64,000 bases of DNA from Holophaga foetida DSM 6591 (GTDB lineage Bacteria; Acidobacteriota; Holophagae; Holophagales; Holophagaceae), in assembly GCF_000242615.2 (NCBI RefSeq), contig NZ_KI912268.1:2013477-2077476 (forward strand), read 5' to 3'. The notes beneath the pieces are model-generated. The model did no database searches, was not told the DNA's origin, and saw nothing but the letters and a program-made list of their open reading frames with translations. How positions within the stretch are numbered: position 1 is the first letter of the stretch; each line of letters begins with the position of its first letter. The translations under genes and the position numbers were made by a program. Below are positions 29,194 through 41,589 of the stretch, in pieces.

Positions 29194-30567
29194 ATGGTGC
29201 AATCCGTCAAGAATTCGCTCCGAGCCTCGGTTGCCGCCCGCTGGACGGCCCTGTTCATCGTCTCCTTCACCATGCTCTGCGGATATTACGTCGCGGATGT
29301 AGCCTCCCCCCTGAAGCCACTCATCGAACAGAAGCTCCACTGGACCAGCTCCCAGTACGGTTTCTTCACCGGTGGCTACGCCTGGCTCAATATCATCGGA
29401 GGGCTGCTGCTGGGGGGCATCCTCCTGGACAAGGTGGGCGCCCGCATGGCGGGTGTGCTGGCGGGGGTGCTCATGGTGCTGGGCTGCGGCCTCAAGTGGT
29501 TCGCCATCCAGGACACCAGCCTCTTCACGCGCACCTTCCTGGGCTTCAACCTACAGGTCTTCGCGGCGGCCTTCGGCTTTTCCATCTTCGGCCTGGGACT
29601 GGAGATCTGCGGCGTCACCGCCAGCAAACTCATCGCACGGTGGTTCAAGGGCTACGAGATCGCCCTCGCCATGGGCCTCCAGGTGAGCACTGCCCGCATC
29701 GGGACAGCCATCGCCCTCGGCTTGAGCGACCCCATCGCCCGGGCATTCAGGGATTCCGTGGGAGCCCCTGTCTTCGTGGGTTTTGTAATGCTCCTGGCAG
29801 GCCTGGTGGCCTATTTTCTCTACTGCGCCATGGACCGGAAGCTGGACGCCTCAGAATCCGACCTGGAAGGAGAGGCGGAGGAGCCCTTCCGATTCTCGGA
29901 TATCCGGGAGATTCTCAGCATCCGGAGCTTCTGGTACGTCGCCATCCTCTGTGCCCTCTTCTATTCCGCAGTCTTCCCCTTCCTCAAGTTCGCCCCGGAC
30001 CTCATGGTCCAGAAGTTCCACATCAAGGAGAGCTGGGCAGGAGCCATCCCCAGCGTCCTGCCCTTCGCCACCATCCCCCTCACGGTGGTCTTCGGGGGGT
30101 ACTACGACCGGAAGGGCAAGGGGGCCAGCCTCATGATCCTGGGCTCCCTCCTGCTGGTGCTGGTCCACTGCATCTTTTCCATCCCCCTCCTGAACAGCTG
30201 GAGTGTGGCGCTTCTCGCAACCATCGTGCTGGGCTTCAGCTTCTCCCTGGTTCCCTCGGCCATCTGGCCCTCGGTGCCGAGGTTCATCCCTCAGCGCCGA
30301 CTGGGAACGGCCTACGCCCTCATCTTCTGGCTCCAGAATCTGGTGGCCCTCTGGGGGGTGCCCTGCCTCATCGGGGAGGTTCTGGACCGCTACTGCATCG
30401 TGGGCACCCGGGTCGTCGAAGGCGCCAGCAGCCCCGCCTACAACTACACCCTTCCCATGGTGATCTTCACGATCTGCGGCGTCCTATCGCTGCTCTTCGC
30501 CTACCTCCTCAAGACCGACGGCCAGAAGATGGGCTACGGACTGGAAGAGCCCAGCGTGAAAGGCTGA
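29194..30567 (+). CDS. major facilitator superfamily transporter
   Basis: The 457-residue protein has about 12 hydrophobic segments in two halves, separated by a charged cytoplasmic loop (about residues 215-245). The MFS loop 2-3 motif is present as LLLGGILLDKVGARM, and a related GGYYDRKGKG lies in the second half. No neighbouring enzyme indicates a substrate. Import or export of an organic acid or peptide is possible. Confidence 0.88.
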   Translation: MVQSVKNSLRASVAARWTALFIVSFTMLCGYYVADVASPLKPLIEQKLHWTSSQYGFFTGGYAWLNIIGGLLLGGILLDKVGARMAGVLAGVLMVLGCGLKWFAIQDTSLFTRTFLGFNLQVFAAAFGFSIFGLGLEICGVTASKLIARWFKGYEIALAMGLQVSTARIGTAIALGLSDPIARAFRDSVGAPVFVGFVMLLAGLVAYFLYCAMDRKLDASESDLEGEAEEPFRFSDIREILSIRSFWYVAILCALFYSAVFPFLKFAPDLMVQKFHIKESWAGAIPSVLPFATIPLTVVFGGYYDRKGKGASLMILGSLLLVLVHCIFSIPLLNSWSVALLATIVLGFSFSLVPSAIWPSVPRFIPQRRLGTAYALIFWLQNLVALWGVPCLIGEVLDRYCIVGTRVVEGASSPAYNYTLPMVIFTICGVLSLLFAYLLKTDGQKMGYGLEEPSVKG

Positions 30568-30847
30568 AGAGAAGGCCCACGACCAGGCTAGACAAATACT
30601 TAAAGCATTTTATAAATTTATCGCCATTCAGCAACCCGTAAATAAGTTTAATTTATCACAATATTCATCCCGTAATCCATTATCCCGAGCAAACAGCATC
30701 TATAAGATGTGCAAGACGATTGGGATTAAAACAAATTACAATCATTTTCCACAAAAAACACGAGAACAACTCTAAGCAAAGAGAACGTTTTTAATACTGG
30801 CAAGGGTATGAAAAAAATAATAACATGAATATTTGCTTGGAGAAACC
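30568..30847. other. AT-rich intergenic region
   Basis: About 280 bases between the MFS gene and the RDD gene are much richer in A and T than the rest of the window, with several A-runs and TAAATTTAT-like stretches. I see no ORF, no tRNA and no clear riboswitch. It may hold promoters for the RDD gene or be a remnant of foreign DNA. Confidence 0.5.
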
Positions 30848-31315
30848 ATGAGCAACTCACAGCCATCATCCACCCTTGGGACACTGCTGCCGTCCACCCC
30901 CGACTCCGCCCGGCCCACGGGAGCCAGGGGCGAGATCGTGCCCCGGATCCTGGCGGTCATCATCGACGCCATTCCCTCCGTCGTTATCACCATCCTGTGC
31001 ACGGTCCTCGCCATCATCCCGGTTCTTGGGCTGCTGGCCATTCCCCTGAACTTCCTCCTTCAGCTGGGTTATTACTTCGTATTCATCCCATGGAGCGTCT
31101 CCACCACCGGAGCAAGCATCGGCAAGAAGTTCATGAAGCTCCGGGTGTGCCCCCAGGGAGCTCCCCTCCAGCGGATCGCCTTCATGCCGGCCCTGCTGCG
31201 TCAGTTCGGCAATTTCTTCTTCTTGAACCTCATCGTGCTTGCCATCAAAGGCGAAGAACGGATCAGCCTGAGCGATATGCTGGCCAAGTCCGAGGTCATC
31301 CAGGTCCAGGACTGA
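30848..31315 (+). CDS. RDD-family membrane protein
   Basis: The 155-residue protein starts at an ATG with TTGGAG upstream. After a flexible N-terminus it has three hydrophobic segments. The RDD-type core is RILAVIIDAIPSVVITILC, followed by the loop GASIGKKFMKLRV. RDD proteins are small membrane proteins, some linked to ion transport. No neighbour gives a clearer role. It converges on der across the repeated hairpin. Confidence 0.85.
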   Translation: MSNSQPSSTLGTLLPSTPDSARPTGARGEIVPRILAVIIDAIPSVVITILCTVLAIIPVLGLLAIPLNFLLQLGYYFVFIPWSVSTTGASIGKKFMKLRVCPQGAPLQRIAFMPALLRQFGNFFFLNLIVLAIKGEERISLSDMLAKSEVIQVQD

Positions 31316-31360
31316 GCTCGGTGCCACCCCTGTAAACCCCTGGGTTTATATCACCTCTCA

Positions 31361-31399
31361 GCCACCAAGCAACCCCGCGGGGCGGGGTTGCTTGGTGGC
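31361..31399. repeat. convergent-gene hairpin repeat, copy A
   Basis: The 17-bp perfect stem GCCACCAAGCAACCCCG paired with CGGGGTTGCTTGGTGGC has a 5-nt loop. It lies between the convergent RDD and der genes and shares its core with copies at 42484-42584 and 47010-47060. It is likely a bidirectional terminator belonging to a repeat family. Confidence 0.85.
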
Positions 31400-31403
31400 T
31401 GTA

Positions 31404-32996
31404 TTACGTCTTTTTCCGCCCCGCACCCGCAGAGCGCTTGCGACCCAGGACAGGCTTGGTCTTCAGCTTGGGTTTGGGCTTGGGCTTAGGTTTCGGCTTG
31501 GCATCCGGGATGTGACGGGCGCTGGGACGTCCAGGCACCACCGGCTCGGCATCCTGCTTCTTGATGGTCCGGCGGCCGGGCTTCAGCCCCTCGCCGGGAT
31601 CCAGGATCCGGCGGACCTTGGCTTCTTCCCTGGCTGGCCCGTCCTCTCCGGTGCTGCGCTTCTGGACGCTCAGACGGAGGGGGGTGCCAGTGAAGCCAAA
31701 CTCGGCGCGGAGGCGGTTCTCCAGGTAGCGCATGTAGCTGAAGTGGAGGCCGCGATCCGTATTCGCCTTGATGACGAAGGAGGGGGGGCGGACCCCCACC
31801 TGGGTCATGAAGTAGAGTTTGGGAAGCTTGCCATCCACCGCATGGGGCGACATGGTGTCCACGGAATCCCGAAGGAAGTCGTTGAGCTTACCGGTGGGGA
31901 TGCGGCGAGAATGAGCCTCGGCCACCTCGTTGATCATGGCGAAGAGCTTGGAAACCCGCTGCCCAGTCAGGGCCGAGATGAAGATCATGGGGGCGTGGTT
32001 CAGGAAGCCCAGGTCGTGGCGGATCTTCTCCTCAAAGGCGATGGAGGTGAAGGTGTCCTTCTCCACTAGATCCCACTTGTTCACCACCAGGATCACGGCT
32101 GCCCCAGCCTCCTGGGCGTAGCCCGCGATGACGGCATCCTGGTGAGTGACGCCCTCTACGGCATCGATGAGCAGAAGGCTCACATCGGCCCGGGCCATGG
32201 CCTGCTTGGCCTTGAGAATGGAGAGCTTCTCCGCCCCCTCATGGGTCTTGCCCTTCCTGCGGATGCCCGCCGTGTCAATGAGACGGTAGAGGTGCCCCTC
32301 GACATTGAAGATCGTGTCCACCGTATCCCGCGTTGTCCCGGCCACGTCGCTCACGAGGCTGCGTTCATAACCCAGGAGCTTGTTGGTGAGGGAGCTCTTT
32401 CCCACATTGGGCCGCCCGATGAGGGCGAAGCGGGTCTCATCGGCAAGCTCGTGCTGCTCGGCCTCTTCCGGTGTGCGGTGGAAAGGCAGCTTCCCCTGGA
32501 TGCTGGCCAGCAAGTCGCTCATGCCATCGCCATGGCTCGCAGAGATGACATGGACCTCCTCGAAGCCCAGACCATAGAAGGCACCGTCCGGCAGGCCCCC
32601 CTTGACCCCGTCCATCTTGTTGATGACCAGGATGGAGGGCTTGCCGAGGCGACGCACCCGGTTGGCGATCTCAGTGTCCACGGGATTCAGGCCGTCGTGG
32701 GCATCCACCATGACCATGAGGACGTGGGCCTCGTCCATGGCTTCCTGGGCCAGGCGCGTAATGCCCTGGGTGATGACATCATCCCCCTCGAAATCCAATC
32801 CGCCGGTGTCCACAAGCTCGAACACCTCGGCGGCTTCGCCCTCCTCGTCCAGAAGGGTCACCCGCCCATAGCTCCGATCCCGGGTCATGCCCGGCAGATC
32901 ATGCACCAGGGCCGCCCGGGTGCGGGTCAGGCGGTTGAAGAGGGTGGACTTCCCGACGTTGGGACGTCCGCAGAGTGCTACCAGGGGCAGTTTCAT
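31404..32996 (-). CDS. der: ribosome biogenesis GTPase Der (EngA)
   Basis: Der has two tandem GTPase domains and assists 50S subunit assembly. In the 530-residue protein the first P-loop is GRPNVGKSTLF near residue 10 and the second is GRPNVGKSSLT near 195, each followed by DTxG (VDTGG, IDTAG) and NKxD (INKMD, VNKWD). The KH-like domain follows. The C-terminal 65 residues are an unusual basic tail with alternating Lys-Pro repeats, longer than the family norm. Confidence 0.97.
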   Translation of the reverse strand: MKLPLVALCGRPNVGKSTLFNRLTRTRAALVHDLPGMTRDRSYGRVTLLDEEGEAAEVFELVDTGGLDFEGDDVITQGITRLAQEAMDEAHVLMVMVDAHDGLNPVDTEIANRVRRLGKPSILVINKMDGVKGGLPDGAFYGLGFEEVHVISASHGDGMSDLLASIQGKLPFHRTPEEAEQHELADETRFALIGRPNVGKSSLTNKLLGYERSLVSDVAGTTRDTVDTIFNVEGHLYRLIDTAGIRRKGKTHEGAEKLSILKAKQAMARADVSLLLIDAVEGVTHQDAVIAGYAQEAGAAVILVVNKWDLVEKDTFTSIAFEEKIRHDLGFLNHAPMIFISALTGQRVSKLFAMINEVAEAHSRRIPTGKLNDFLRDSVDTMSPHAVDGKLPKLYFMTQVGVRPPSFVIKANTDRGLHFSYMRYLENRLRAEFGFTGTPLRLSVQKRSTGEDGPAREEAKVRRILDPGEGLKPGRRTIKKQDAEPVVPGRPSARHIPDAKPKPKPKPKPKLKTKPVLGRKRSAGAGRKKT

Positions 32997-33044
32997 CGGG
33001 GTTCCTTGTGGGGGAAGTATCTCATGGAAGAAGGTAAACGCAGG

Positions 33045-33068
33045 AAAGGGTCCCTTGCGGGACCCTTT
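33045..33068 (-). terminator. terminator after the tRNA pair
   Basis: The stem AAAGGGTCCC paired with GGGACCCTTT with a 4-nt loop lies just downstream (minus strand) of tRNA-Asp and before der. It should end the tRNA transcript. Confidence 0.75.
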
Positions 33069-33073
33069 CTGTC

Positions 33074-33150
33074 TGGCGGGGCTGACGGGGCTCGAACCCG
33101 CGACCTACGGCGTGACAGGCCGTCACTCTAACCGACTGAGCTACAACCCC
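33074..33150 (-). tRNA. tRNA-Asp (anticodon GTC)
   Basis: A full cloverleaf can be read on the minus strand: acceptor GGGGTTG with CAGCCCC, D-arm GCTCAG, anticodon stem ACGGC/GCCGT with loop CTGTCAC (anticodon GTC), T-arm GGTTCGAGCC, discriminator G and an encoded CCA. Confidence 0.97.
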
Positions 33151-33173
33151 ATGTGGCACTACTTCACCATTGC

Positions 33174-33249
33174 TGGTGGGCGATGACGGACTCGAACCGC
33201 CGACATGCTGCGTGTAAAGCAGCCGCTCTACCGACTGAGCTAATCGCCC
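33174..33249 (-). tRNA. tRNA-Val (anticodon TAC)
   Basis: The minus-strand cloverleaf begins GGGCGATTAGCTCAG. The anticodon stem is GCTGC/GCAGC with loop TTTACAC (anticodon TAC), the T-arm contains GGTTCGAGTC, and the 3' end is GCCCACCA with encoded CCA. It lies 23 bases upstream of tRNA-Asp in the same direction. Confidence 0.97.
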
Positions 33250-33487
33250 GTATCGCCGAAAAACCAGTTTGCCACGGCATCGAGAGGGCGTCAAGCACAA
33301 TTCCTGACCAATTGTTCGCCTCCCGTTCATTCAGGAAATTTGGGTCGATTATCCTGAGATTCTTAGTAGAAATGCGGCTTGATAGCTCGATGCATAGCGG
33401 TAGGATGGGACATTGCCCTCAAATGGGCATGGCCCAAAATCGAGCGTCCGCACCCCTCAAGAAGGGGAGCAAGATCGGGGGGGAATT

Positions 33488-34006
33488 GTGATTTCAGTTA
33501 CCGGAGCAAGTTGGACCCTGCTAGGCCTGGTCGGCTCCGAGAGCCACGCCAGCAGCAGTTTCATCGACGGATTGCCCGATCCCATGAAACCTGACCTCTA
33601 CCAAGTTGGGTTTGTGATCGTGATTCTAATCGCGATGTTCATGTTTCTCAAATATACCTTTTTCAAGCCGGTTTCCAAGGTGATGGATGATCGGGAGGCG
33701 GAGATCGCCACCGGTTCCGCCACCAAGCATCAGGCTGCCGCCGAGATCGAGCAGCGTCAGGCCGACTATGCGGCCCGCCTGCGGGAGCTTCGGGGCCAGG
33801 CCTTCGAGCGCCGCAAAGAACTGGCCACCGAGGCCACCCACCAGAAGGATGTCCTTCTGGACGAGGCCCGCAGGAAAGCTCTCCATCAGCGGAGTGTCGC
33901 CCGGGAAGCCCTTGAGGCTCAGCAAGAGCAGGCCAAGGTCCAGCTGACGGCCGAAGTCGATGCCCTCTCCGAATCCATGGTCCTCCACCTCTTGAAGCAG
34001 GCCTGA
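33488..34006 (+). CDS. atpF: ATP synthase F0 subunit b
   Basis: The b subunit links F0 to F1 as the peripheral stalk. From MKPDLYQ there is one transmembrane segment (VGFVIVILIAMFMFLKY) and then a long charged helix to the C-terminus. The GTG at 33488 is chosen because a G-rich ribosome binding site precedes it, giving 172 residues. An ATG at 33584 would give 140 residues with a shorter N-terminus and is also possible. The gene opens the atp cluster; about 240 bases upstream hold no gene. Confidence 0.85.
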   Translation: MISVTGASWTLLGLVGSESHASSSFIDGLPDPMKPDLYQVGFVIVILIAMFMFLKYTFFKPVSKVMDDREAEIATGSATKHQAAAEIEQRQADYAARLRELRGQAFERRKELATEATHQKDVLLDEARRKALHQRSVAREALEAQQEQAKVQLTAEVDALSESMVLHLLKQA

Positions 34007-34009
34007 CCC

Positions 34010-34729
34010 ATGAACGCACGACGTCTTCTCTGCCTGGCGTTTCCCTTCGCCTTCGCCACGGCTCTCTCCCTCTCGGCCCAGGAGCACGGAACGGCCGCCC
34101 ACCAGCCGACGTCCGCCAGCCAGGAACATGTGAGCCCTGCCGCGGAACCGGCCCACGGCGCCCAGCCCCCCGCGACTCACGGGGACGCCCCGGCCCACGG
34201 CGAGACCGCCCATCACGGCCCCGTCATCAAGCTCTTCGGCAAGGCCCTCGACCCCAACTGGCAGTTCGCAGTCAAGCTCTTCAACTTCATCATCTTCTTC
34301 CTGATCCTCTACTTCCTCCTGAAGGGCGCCCTCTCGGCGGCCTTCAAGGCCCGGGCCAAGGAGCTGACGGATCTGCTCTCCCAGGCCGAGCGCGACAAGG
34401 CCGAAGGCGAGGCCCAGCTCAAGGAGCTGGAGGCCCGGATGACCGGACTCAAGACGGAACTGGATGGCGTCATGGCCAAGGCTGAATCCGACGCGGAATT
34501 TGAGAAGCAGCGCATTCTGGAGGCCGCCAAGGCCGAGGCAGGCCAGATCCTGGCCCAGGCATCGGCGGATATCGACGCCCAGCGCCGGATCGCCGAAGCT
34601 GAGCTGCGGGCTCTGGTGGCCGAGCTGGCCGTGGAGGGCGCCACCGCCCGCCTCAAGGCCAGGGCCCAGGGCGAAGTGGCCGAAAAGCTTCTCAATCGCG
34701 CCATTGATCAGGTGGGAGGTGCCCAGTGA
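34010..34729 (+). CDS. ATP synthase F0 subunit b-prime with signal peptide and His-rich linker
   Basis: The 239-residue second b-type subunit has an N-terminal signal peptide (about 1-23). A His/Ala/Pro-rich segment (about 24-70, repeated AHG and THG units) and a membrane helix (NFIIFFLILYFLL, near 92-104) follow, then a long charged stalk helix. The N-terminal extension would lie in the periplasm. It starts four bases after atpF and overlaps atpH by four bases (GTGA). Pairs of unequal b subunits occur in several bacterial phyla; the His-rich arm is unusual. Confidence 0.88.
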   Translation: MNARRLLCLAFPFAFATALSLSAQEHGTAAHQPTSASQEHVSPAAEPAHGAQPPATHGDAPAHGETAHHGPVIKLFGKALDPNWQFAVKLFNFIIFFLILYFLLKGALSAAFKARAKELTDLLSQAERDKAEGEAQLKELEARMTGLKTELDGVMAKAESDAEFEKQRILEAAKAEAGQILAQASADIDAQRRIAEAELRALVAELAVEGATARLKARAQGEVAEKLLNRAIDQVGGAQ

Positions 34730-35268
34730 GCGGACGTCTCGTAGCCCAGCGCTATGCCAAGGCCCTGGTGGAGATCGGGGTCAAGGAAGGCTCCCTTGAA
34801 AGCCTCCAGGGTGAACTGACGGCGGTGGATGCCCTGGTCCGGAGCAATGCCGACCTGCAGCGCCTGACCACCTACCCGCTCCTGGCTCCCTCCCTGCGCG
34901 CCGAAGCCCTTGATGCCGTGCTTGCCCAGGCTGGCGCCAGCAGCACCCTCCGGAAGTTCTTCAAGGTGGTGACCCTCTCGGCCCGCCTCAGTCTCGTCCA
35001 CCTGATCATCGAGGCCTTCAATGGCCTGGTGGACAAGCAGATGGGGATTGTGGAGGCCAAGGTTTCCTTCGCCCAGGCGCTCTCGGAGGCCCAGGCATCG
35101 GCTCTTTCCGCCACGCTGGGGCGCCGCACGGGCAAGACCGTGCGGATGCGCTGGTCCCAGGACCCCGCCCTTCTAGGCGGCCTCAAGGTGCAGCTCGGCT
35201 CCACCATCTACGACGCTTCCCTTCAGGGTCAGCTCCGCCTGCTCAAGGCCCAACTTCTCTCGGCTTAA
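34726..35268 (+). CDS. atpH: ATP synthase F1 subunit delta
   Basis: The 180-residue delta subunit caps the alpha3-beta3 ring and holds the stalk. The N-terminal helical domain starts LVAQRYAKALVEIG and the C-terminal domain has the typical DPALLGGLKVQLGSTIYDAS. The GTG start overlaps the preceding stop. Confidence 0.95.
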   Translation: MSGRLVAQRYAKALVEIGVKEGSLESLQGELTAVDALVRSNADLQRLTTYPLLAPSLRAEALDAVLAQAGASSTLRKFFKVVTLSARLSLVHLIIEAFNGLVDKQMGIVEAKVSFAQALSEAQASALSATLGRRTGKTVRMRWSQDPALLGGLKVQLGSTIYDASLQGQLRLLKAQLLSA

Positions 35269-36864
<1,596 letters not shown>

Positions 36865-36865
36865 A

Positions 36866-39206
<2,341 letters not shown>

Positions 39207-39217
39207 GGTAGCCTCCC

Positions 39218-39634
39218 ATGTCCAACCCCATCAAGCTTGAAGTGCTGACCCCCGAACGCCTGGTCTTCTCGGCCATGGTCTCCGAGGTTCAGTTCCCCAC
39301 GGCGCAGCAGGGCTACTACGGCATCCTGCCGGACCACACCCCCGTCCTCACCCCCGTGGGCGATGGCCTGGTGTTCTTCCAGCAGGATGACCAGCCCCAC
39401 TGCCTCACCGTCTTCGGTGGCTTCGCGGAAGTGGGCCCCGATCGGGTCACCCTCCTTGCCCGGGAGAGCGAAACCATCGACCAGCTCAACCCTGAGCAGA
39501 TCGAACGGGAGCAGCAGCAGGCCCTGGCACTCCTGAAGGAAGCCAAGGACGAGGCCGCCCTCCAGGCCGCCCAGCGGCGGCTGGATGCCAGCCTGATCCG
39601 GCAGCAAGCCCTCAGCAGGGACACGAGCCACTGA
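39218..39634 (+). CDS. atpC: ATP synthase F1 subunit epsilon
   Basis: The 138-residue subunit has the N-terminal beta-sandwich (LEVLTPERLVFSAMVSEVQF, then GYYGILPDHTPVL) and a C-terminal helical hairpin that can inhibit ATP hydrolysis. It closes the operon before a strong terminator. The a and c subunits are not in this window. Confidence 0.96.
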   Translation: MSNPIKLEVLTPERLVFSAMVSEVQFPTAQQGYYGILPDHTPVLTPVGDGLVFFQQDDQPHCLTVFGGFAEVGPDRVTLLARESETIDQLNPEQIEREQQQALALLKEAKDEAALQAAQRRLDASLIRQQALSRDTSH

Positions 39635-39648
39635 ACCTTACCCTTTTG

Positions 39649-39682
39649 ACGGAAACGGGCCTCTTCGGAGGCCCGTTTCCGT
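39649..39682. terminator. bidirectional terminator between atpC and the phosphodiesterase-like gene
   Basis: The 15-bp perfect stem ACGGAAACGGGCCTC paired with GAGGCCCGTTTCCGT has a TTCG tetraloop. It lies between two convergent genes and touches the stop of the minus-strand gene. Its sequence is unrelated to the repeated hairpin family found at other convergent ends. Confidence 0.85.
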
Positions 39683-40443
39683 TAAAGCTGGATCCGCTCG
39701 TCCTGATGCAACAGGCGGATCCGGGGGTCTCCCAGGGCCTCCAACTCCGGGAGGATCGTCGGCTTGTCCCCCGGGGTCAGGTGGTAGATGGCAACGGGCA
39801 CACCTGGGTTCAGTTTGCCCAGCTCGCCCTTCAGCTTGTCCGCTGTCAAATGCCGGGAAGCCTCGGCCAGCTTCTTCTGGCGGTTGGGGAAACTCACCTC
39901 TGTGATGAAGAGCCTCAGATTCGGAGTGGCATTGGCCACCTCGTAGATCCGATCCGTTTCGGCGGTATCGGAGGTAAAGATGAAGGCCGAGTGGTCATCC
40001 TCCACCAGGTAGCCGACACACGGCACCAGGTGGTTCACGGCGATCGGAGTGATCCGCAGGCCTTCCACTTCGTAGGCCTTCTCGGGCCCAATTTCCGAGT
40101 AGCAGATGATGGGATTGTCCCGGCTGGGGATCACCGAGAAGTCCGGCCACAACTCGTCGTTGAAGAGGTGGCGGCGAAGGACATCCAGGGTTTCAGGCAG
40201 GGCCCGGATCGCCACGGGTGCCTCGGTGTGCCCGAAGACGTTCTTCGTGTAGAAAGGCAGTGAGCAGATGTGGTCCAGATGGGAATGGGTCAGGAAGATG
40301 TGGCGGATCCCCACTTGTTCCGTGACGGAAAGGGCCTGGGTCAGGGAGCCTGCGTCAATGGCCACGGTGCCATTGACCAGCAGCCCGGTCAGGCGTTCGC
40401 CCCCGGCCTCTCCCCCAGAACAGCCCAGCACCCGCAGTTCCAT
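39682..40443 (-). CDS. metallo-beta-lactamase-fold protein, class II cyclic-nucleotide phosphodiesterase type
   Basis: The 253-residue protein starts at an ATG with AGGAG upstream. It has the metal motif THSHLDHICSLPFY, then NHLVPCVGYLVED, FTSDTAETDRIYE and ITEVSFPNR, all typical of the class II cAMP/cGMP phosphodiesterase branch. It may hydrolyse a cyclic nucleotide. The Crp/Fnr regulator elsewhere in the window is not evidence for cAMP use. Other MBL hydrolase activities remain possible. Confidence 0.85.
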   Translation of the reverse strand: MELRVLGCSGGEAGGERLTGLLVNGTVAIDAGSLTQALSVTEQVGIRHIFLTHSHLDHICSLPFYTKNVFGHTEAPVAIRALPETLDVLRRHLFNDELWPDFSVIPSRDNPIICYSEIGPEKAYEVEGLRITPIAVNHLVPCVGYLVEDDHSAFIFTSDTAETDRIYEVANATPNLRLFITEVSFPNRQKKLAEASRHLTADKLKGELGKLNPGVPVAIYHLTPGDKPTILPELEALGDPRIRLLHQDERIQL

Positions 40444-40529
40444 ACATCTCCTGGATTTGCCGATCATGATAGCCCCAGAATCCTGGGATGGGAACGCCTC
40501 AGCAGCCTTCCTTTTGTTAATCTCATAGG

Positions 40530-41573
40530 ATGCGGGCGCTCCTTCACTACCTCCTCTTGGACGGGTTCGATCCCGATACGGCCGAGCTTGCCCTGAGGGT
40601 GGGGGTCTACAGCGAAGATGGGAGCGCCCCCCAGGTGCTCCGGATGAAGCTCTTCCTCGGCCGTTCCGGCGACCCTCTCCAGCCCCTGCGGCGGGAACTC
40701 CAGACTCACATCCAGATGCCCATCCCCCAGATCTGGGACCGGGGCCTGAAGATCGTCGTGCATGCCATCGAAGAAGATATGTCCGGACCCGACGGCCGGA
40801 ATCCCGCCCGCTATGCCTGGGTCAGCACCCAGATCCTGCACCCGAGCGACGAGCGGCGGGGCACCTTGGGCCACCCTGCGGCCCGGCAGGTGGAGATCCT
40901 CTGGGACTGGGCCCAGCGCCTGGACCAAGAGGGGTACCCCATCAAGGCCATCGAACTCCTGGAGCGGCTCCTGCTCCTCTCTCCCCAGCACTCCCTGGCC
41001 CTGGAGTGGCTCTCCATCCTCCTGCGCCACCAGGGTCTCATGGAGGAAACCCTGGGCGTGGTGGACCGATTTCTCGCCATCAGGCCTGGAGACATCGAGG
41101 CGCTCCTCCGCAAGGGCGAGGCTCTCCTGCACCTGGAGCGGCTCCCGGAGGCCCTGCTGGCCTTCGAGAGTATCCTGAAGGTCTCCCCGGTCCACGCCCT
41201 GGCCCACCTCGGGGCCGGGCAGGCCAAGAGCCTGGCTGGGGGGGATCCCTGCCCCCACCTGGACGCCGCCCTTGAACTGGATCGGGACGCCACGATCTCC
41301 GTACTCCAGGAGACCTTCGATTTCCGAATCCTGTCCCAGCGCATTGGCGAAACCGTCTATCCCCCGGACGAGTTGGCACTTCTGCTGGGGGTGAGCCCGG
41401 GCGAAGTGCGGAGCCTCATCCAGCATCACGGCCTGCCCGTTACCGGCCCGGAGGGAACGGTCAGAGAACCGGAACTCTCCCGCTGGGTATCCCTCCAGAA
41501 CCGCTACCATCTTCTTCCCATAAGCCTGCACTGGATGGCCCCCACCCCCAGGCACATCCCTGAGCTCCACTAG
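40530..41573 (+). CDS. TPR-repeat protein of unknown function
   Basis: The 347-residue protein has an N-terminal domain of about 110 residues with no family I recognise. Helical repeats of TPR type follow (about 120-240; segments such as GYPIKAIELLERLLLLSPQH and LPEALLAFESILKVSPVHA). A C-terminal domain has a helix-turn-helix-like stretch (PPDELALLLGVSPGEVRSLI). No ribosome binding site is visible, and a TAATCT-like -10 lies just before the ATG, so the mRNA may be nearly leaderless. It is followed closely by purC. Confidence 0.75.
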   Translation: MRALLHYLLLDGFDPDTAELALRVGVYSEDGSAPQVLRMKLFLGRSGDPLQPLRRELQTHIQMPIPQIWDRGLKIVVHAIEEDMSGPDGRNPARYAWVSTQILHPSDERRGTLGHPAARQVEILWDWAQRLDQEGYPIKAIELLERLLLLSPQHSLALEWLSILLRHQGLMEETLGVVDRFLAIRPGDIEALLRKGEALLHLERLPEALLAFESILKVSPVHALAHLGAGQAKSLAGGDPCPHLDAALELDRDATISVLQETFDFRILSQRIGETVYPPDELALLLGVSPGEVRSLIQHHGLPVTGPEGTVREPELSRWVSLQNRYHLLPISLHWMAPTPRHIPELH

Positions 41574-41589
41574 CACGAAAGGAACTCCC

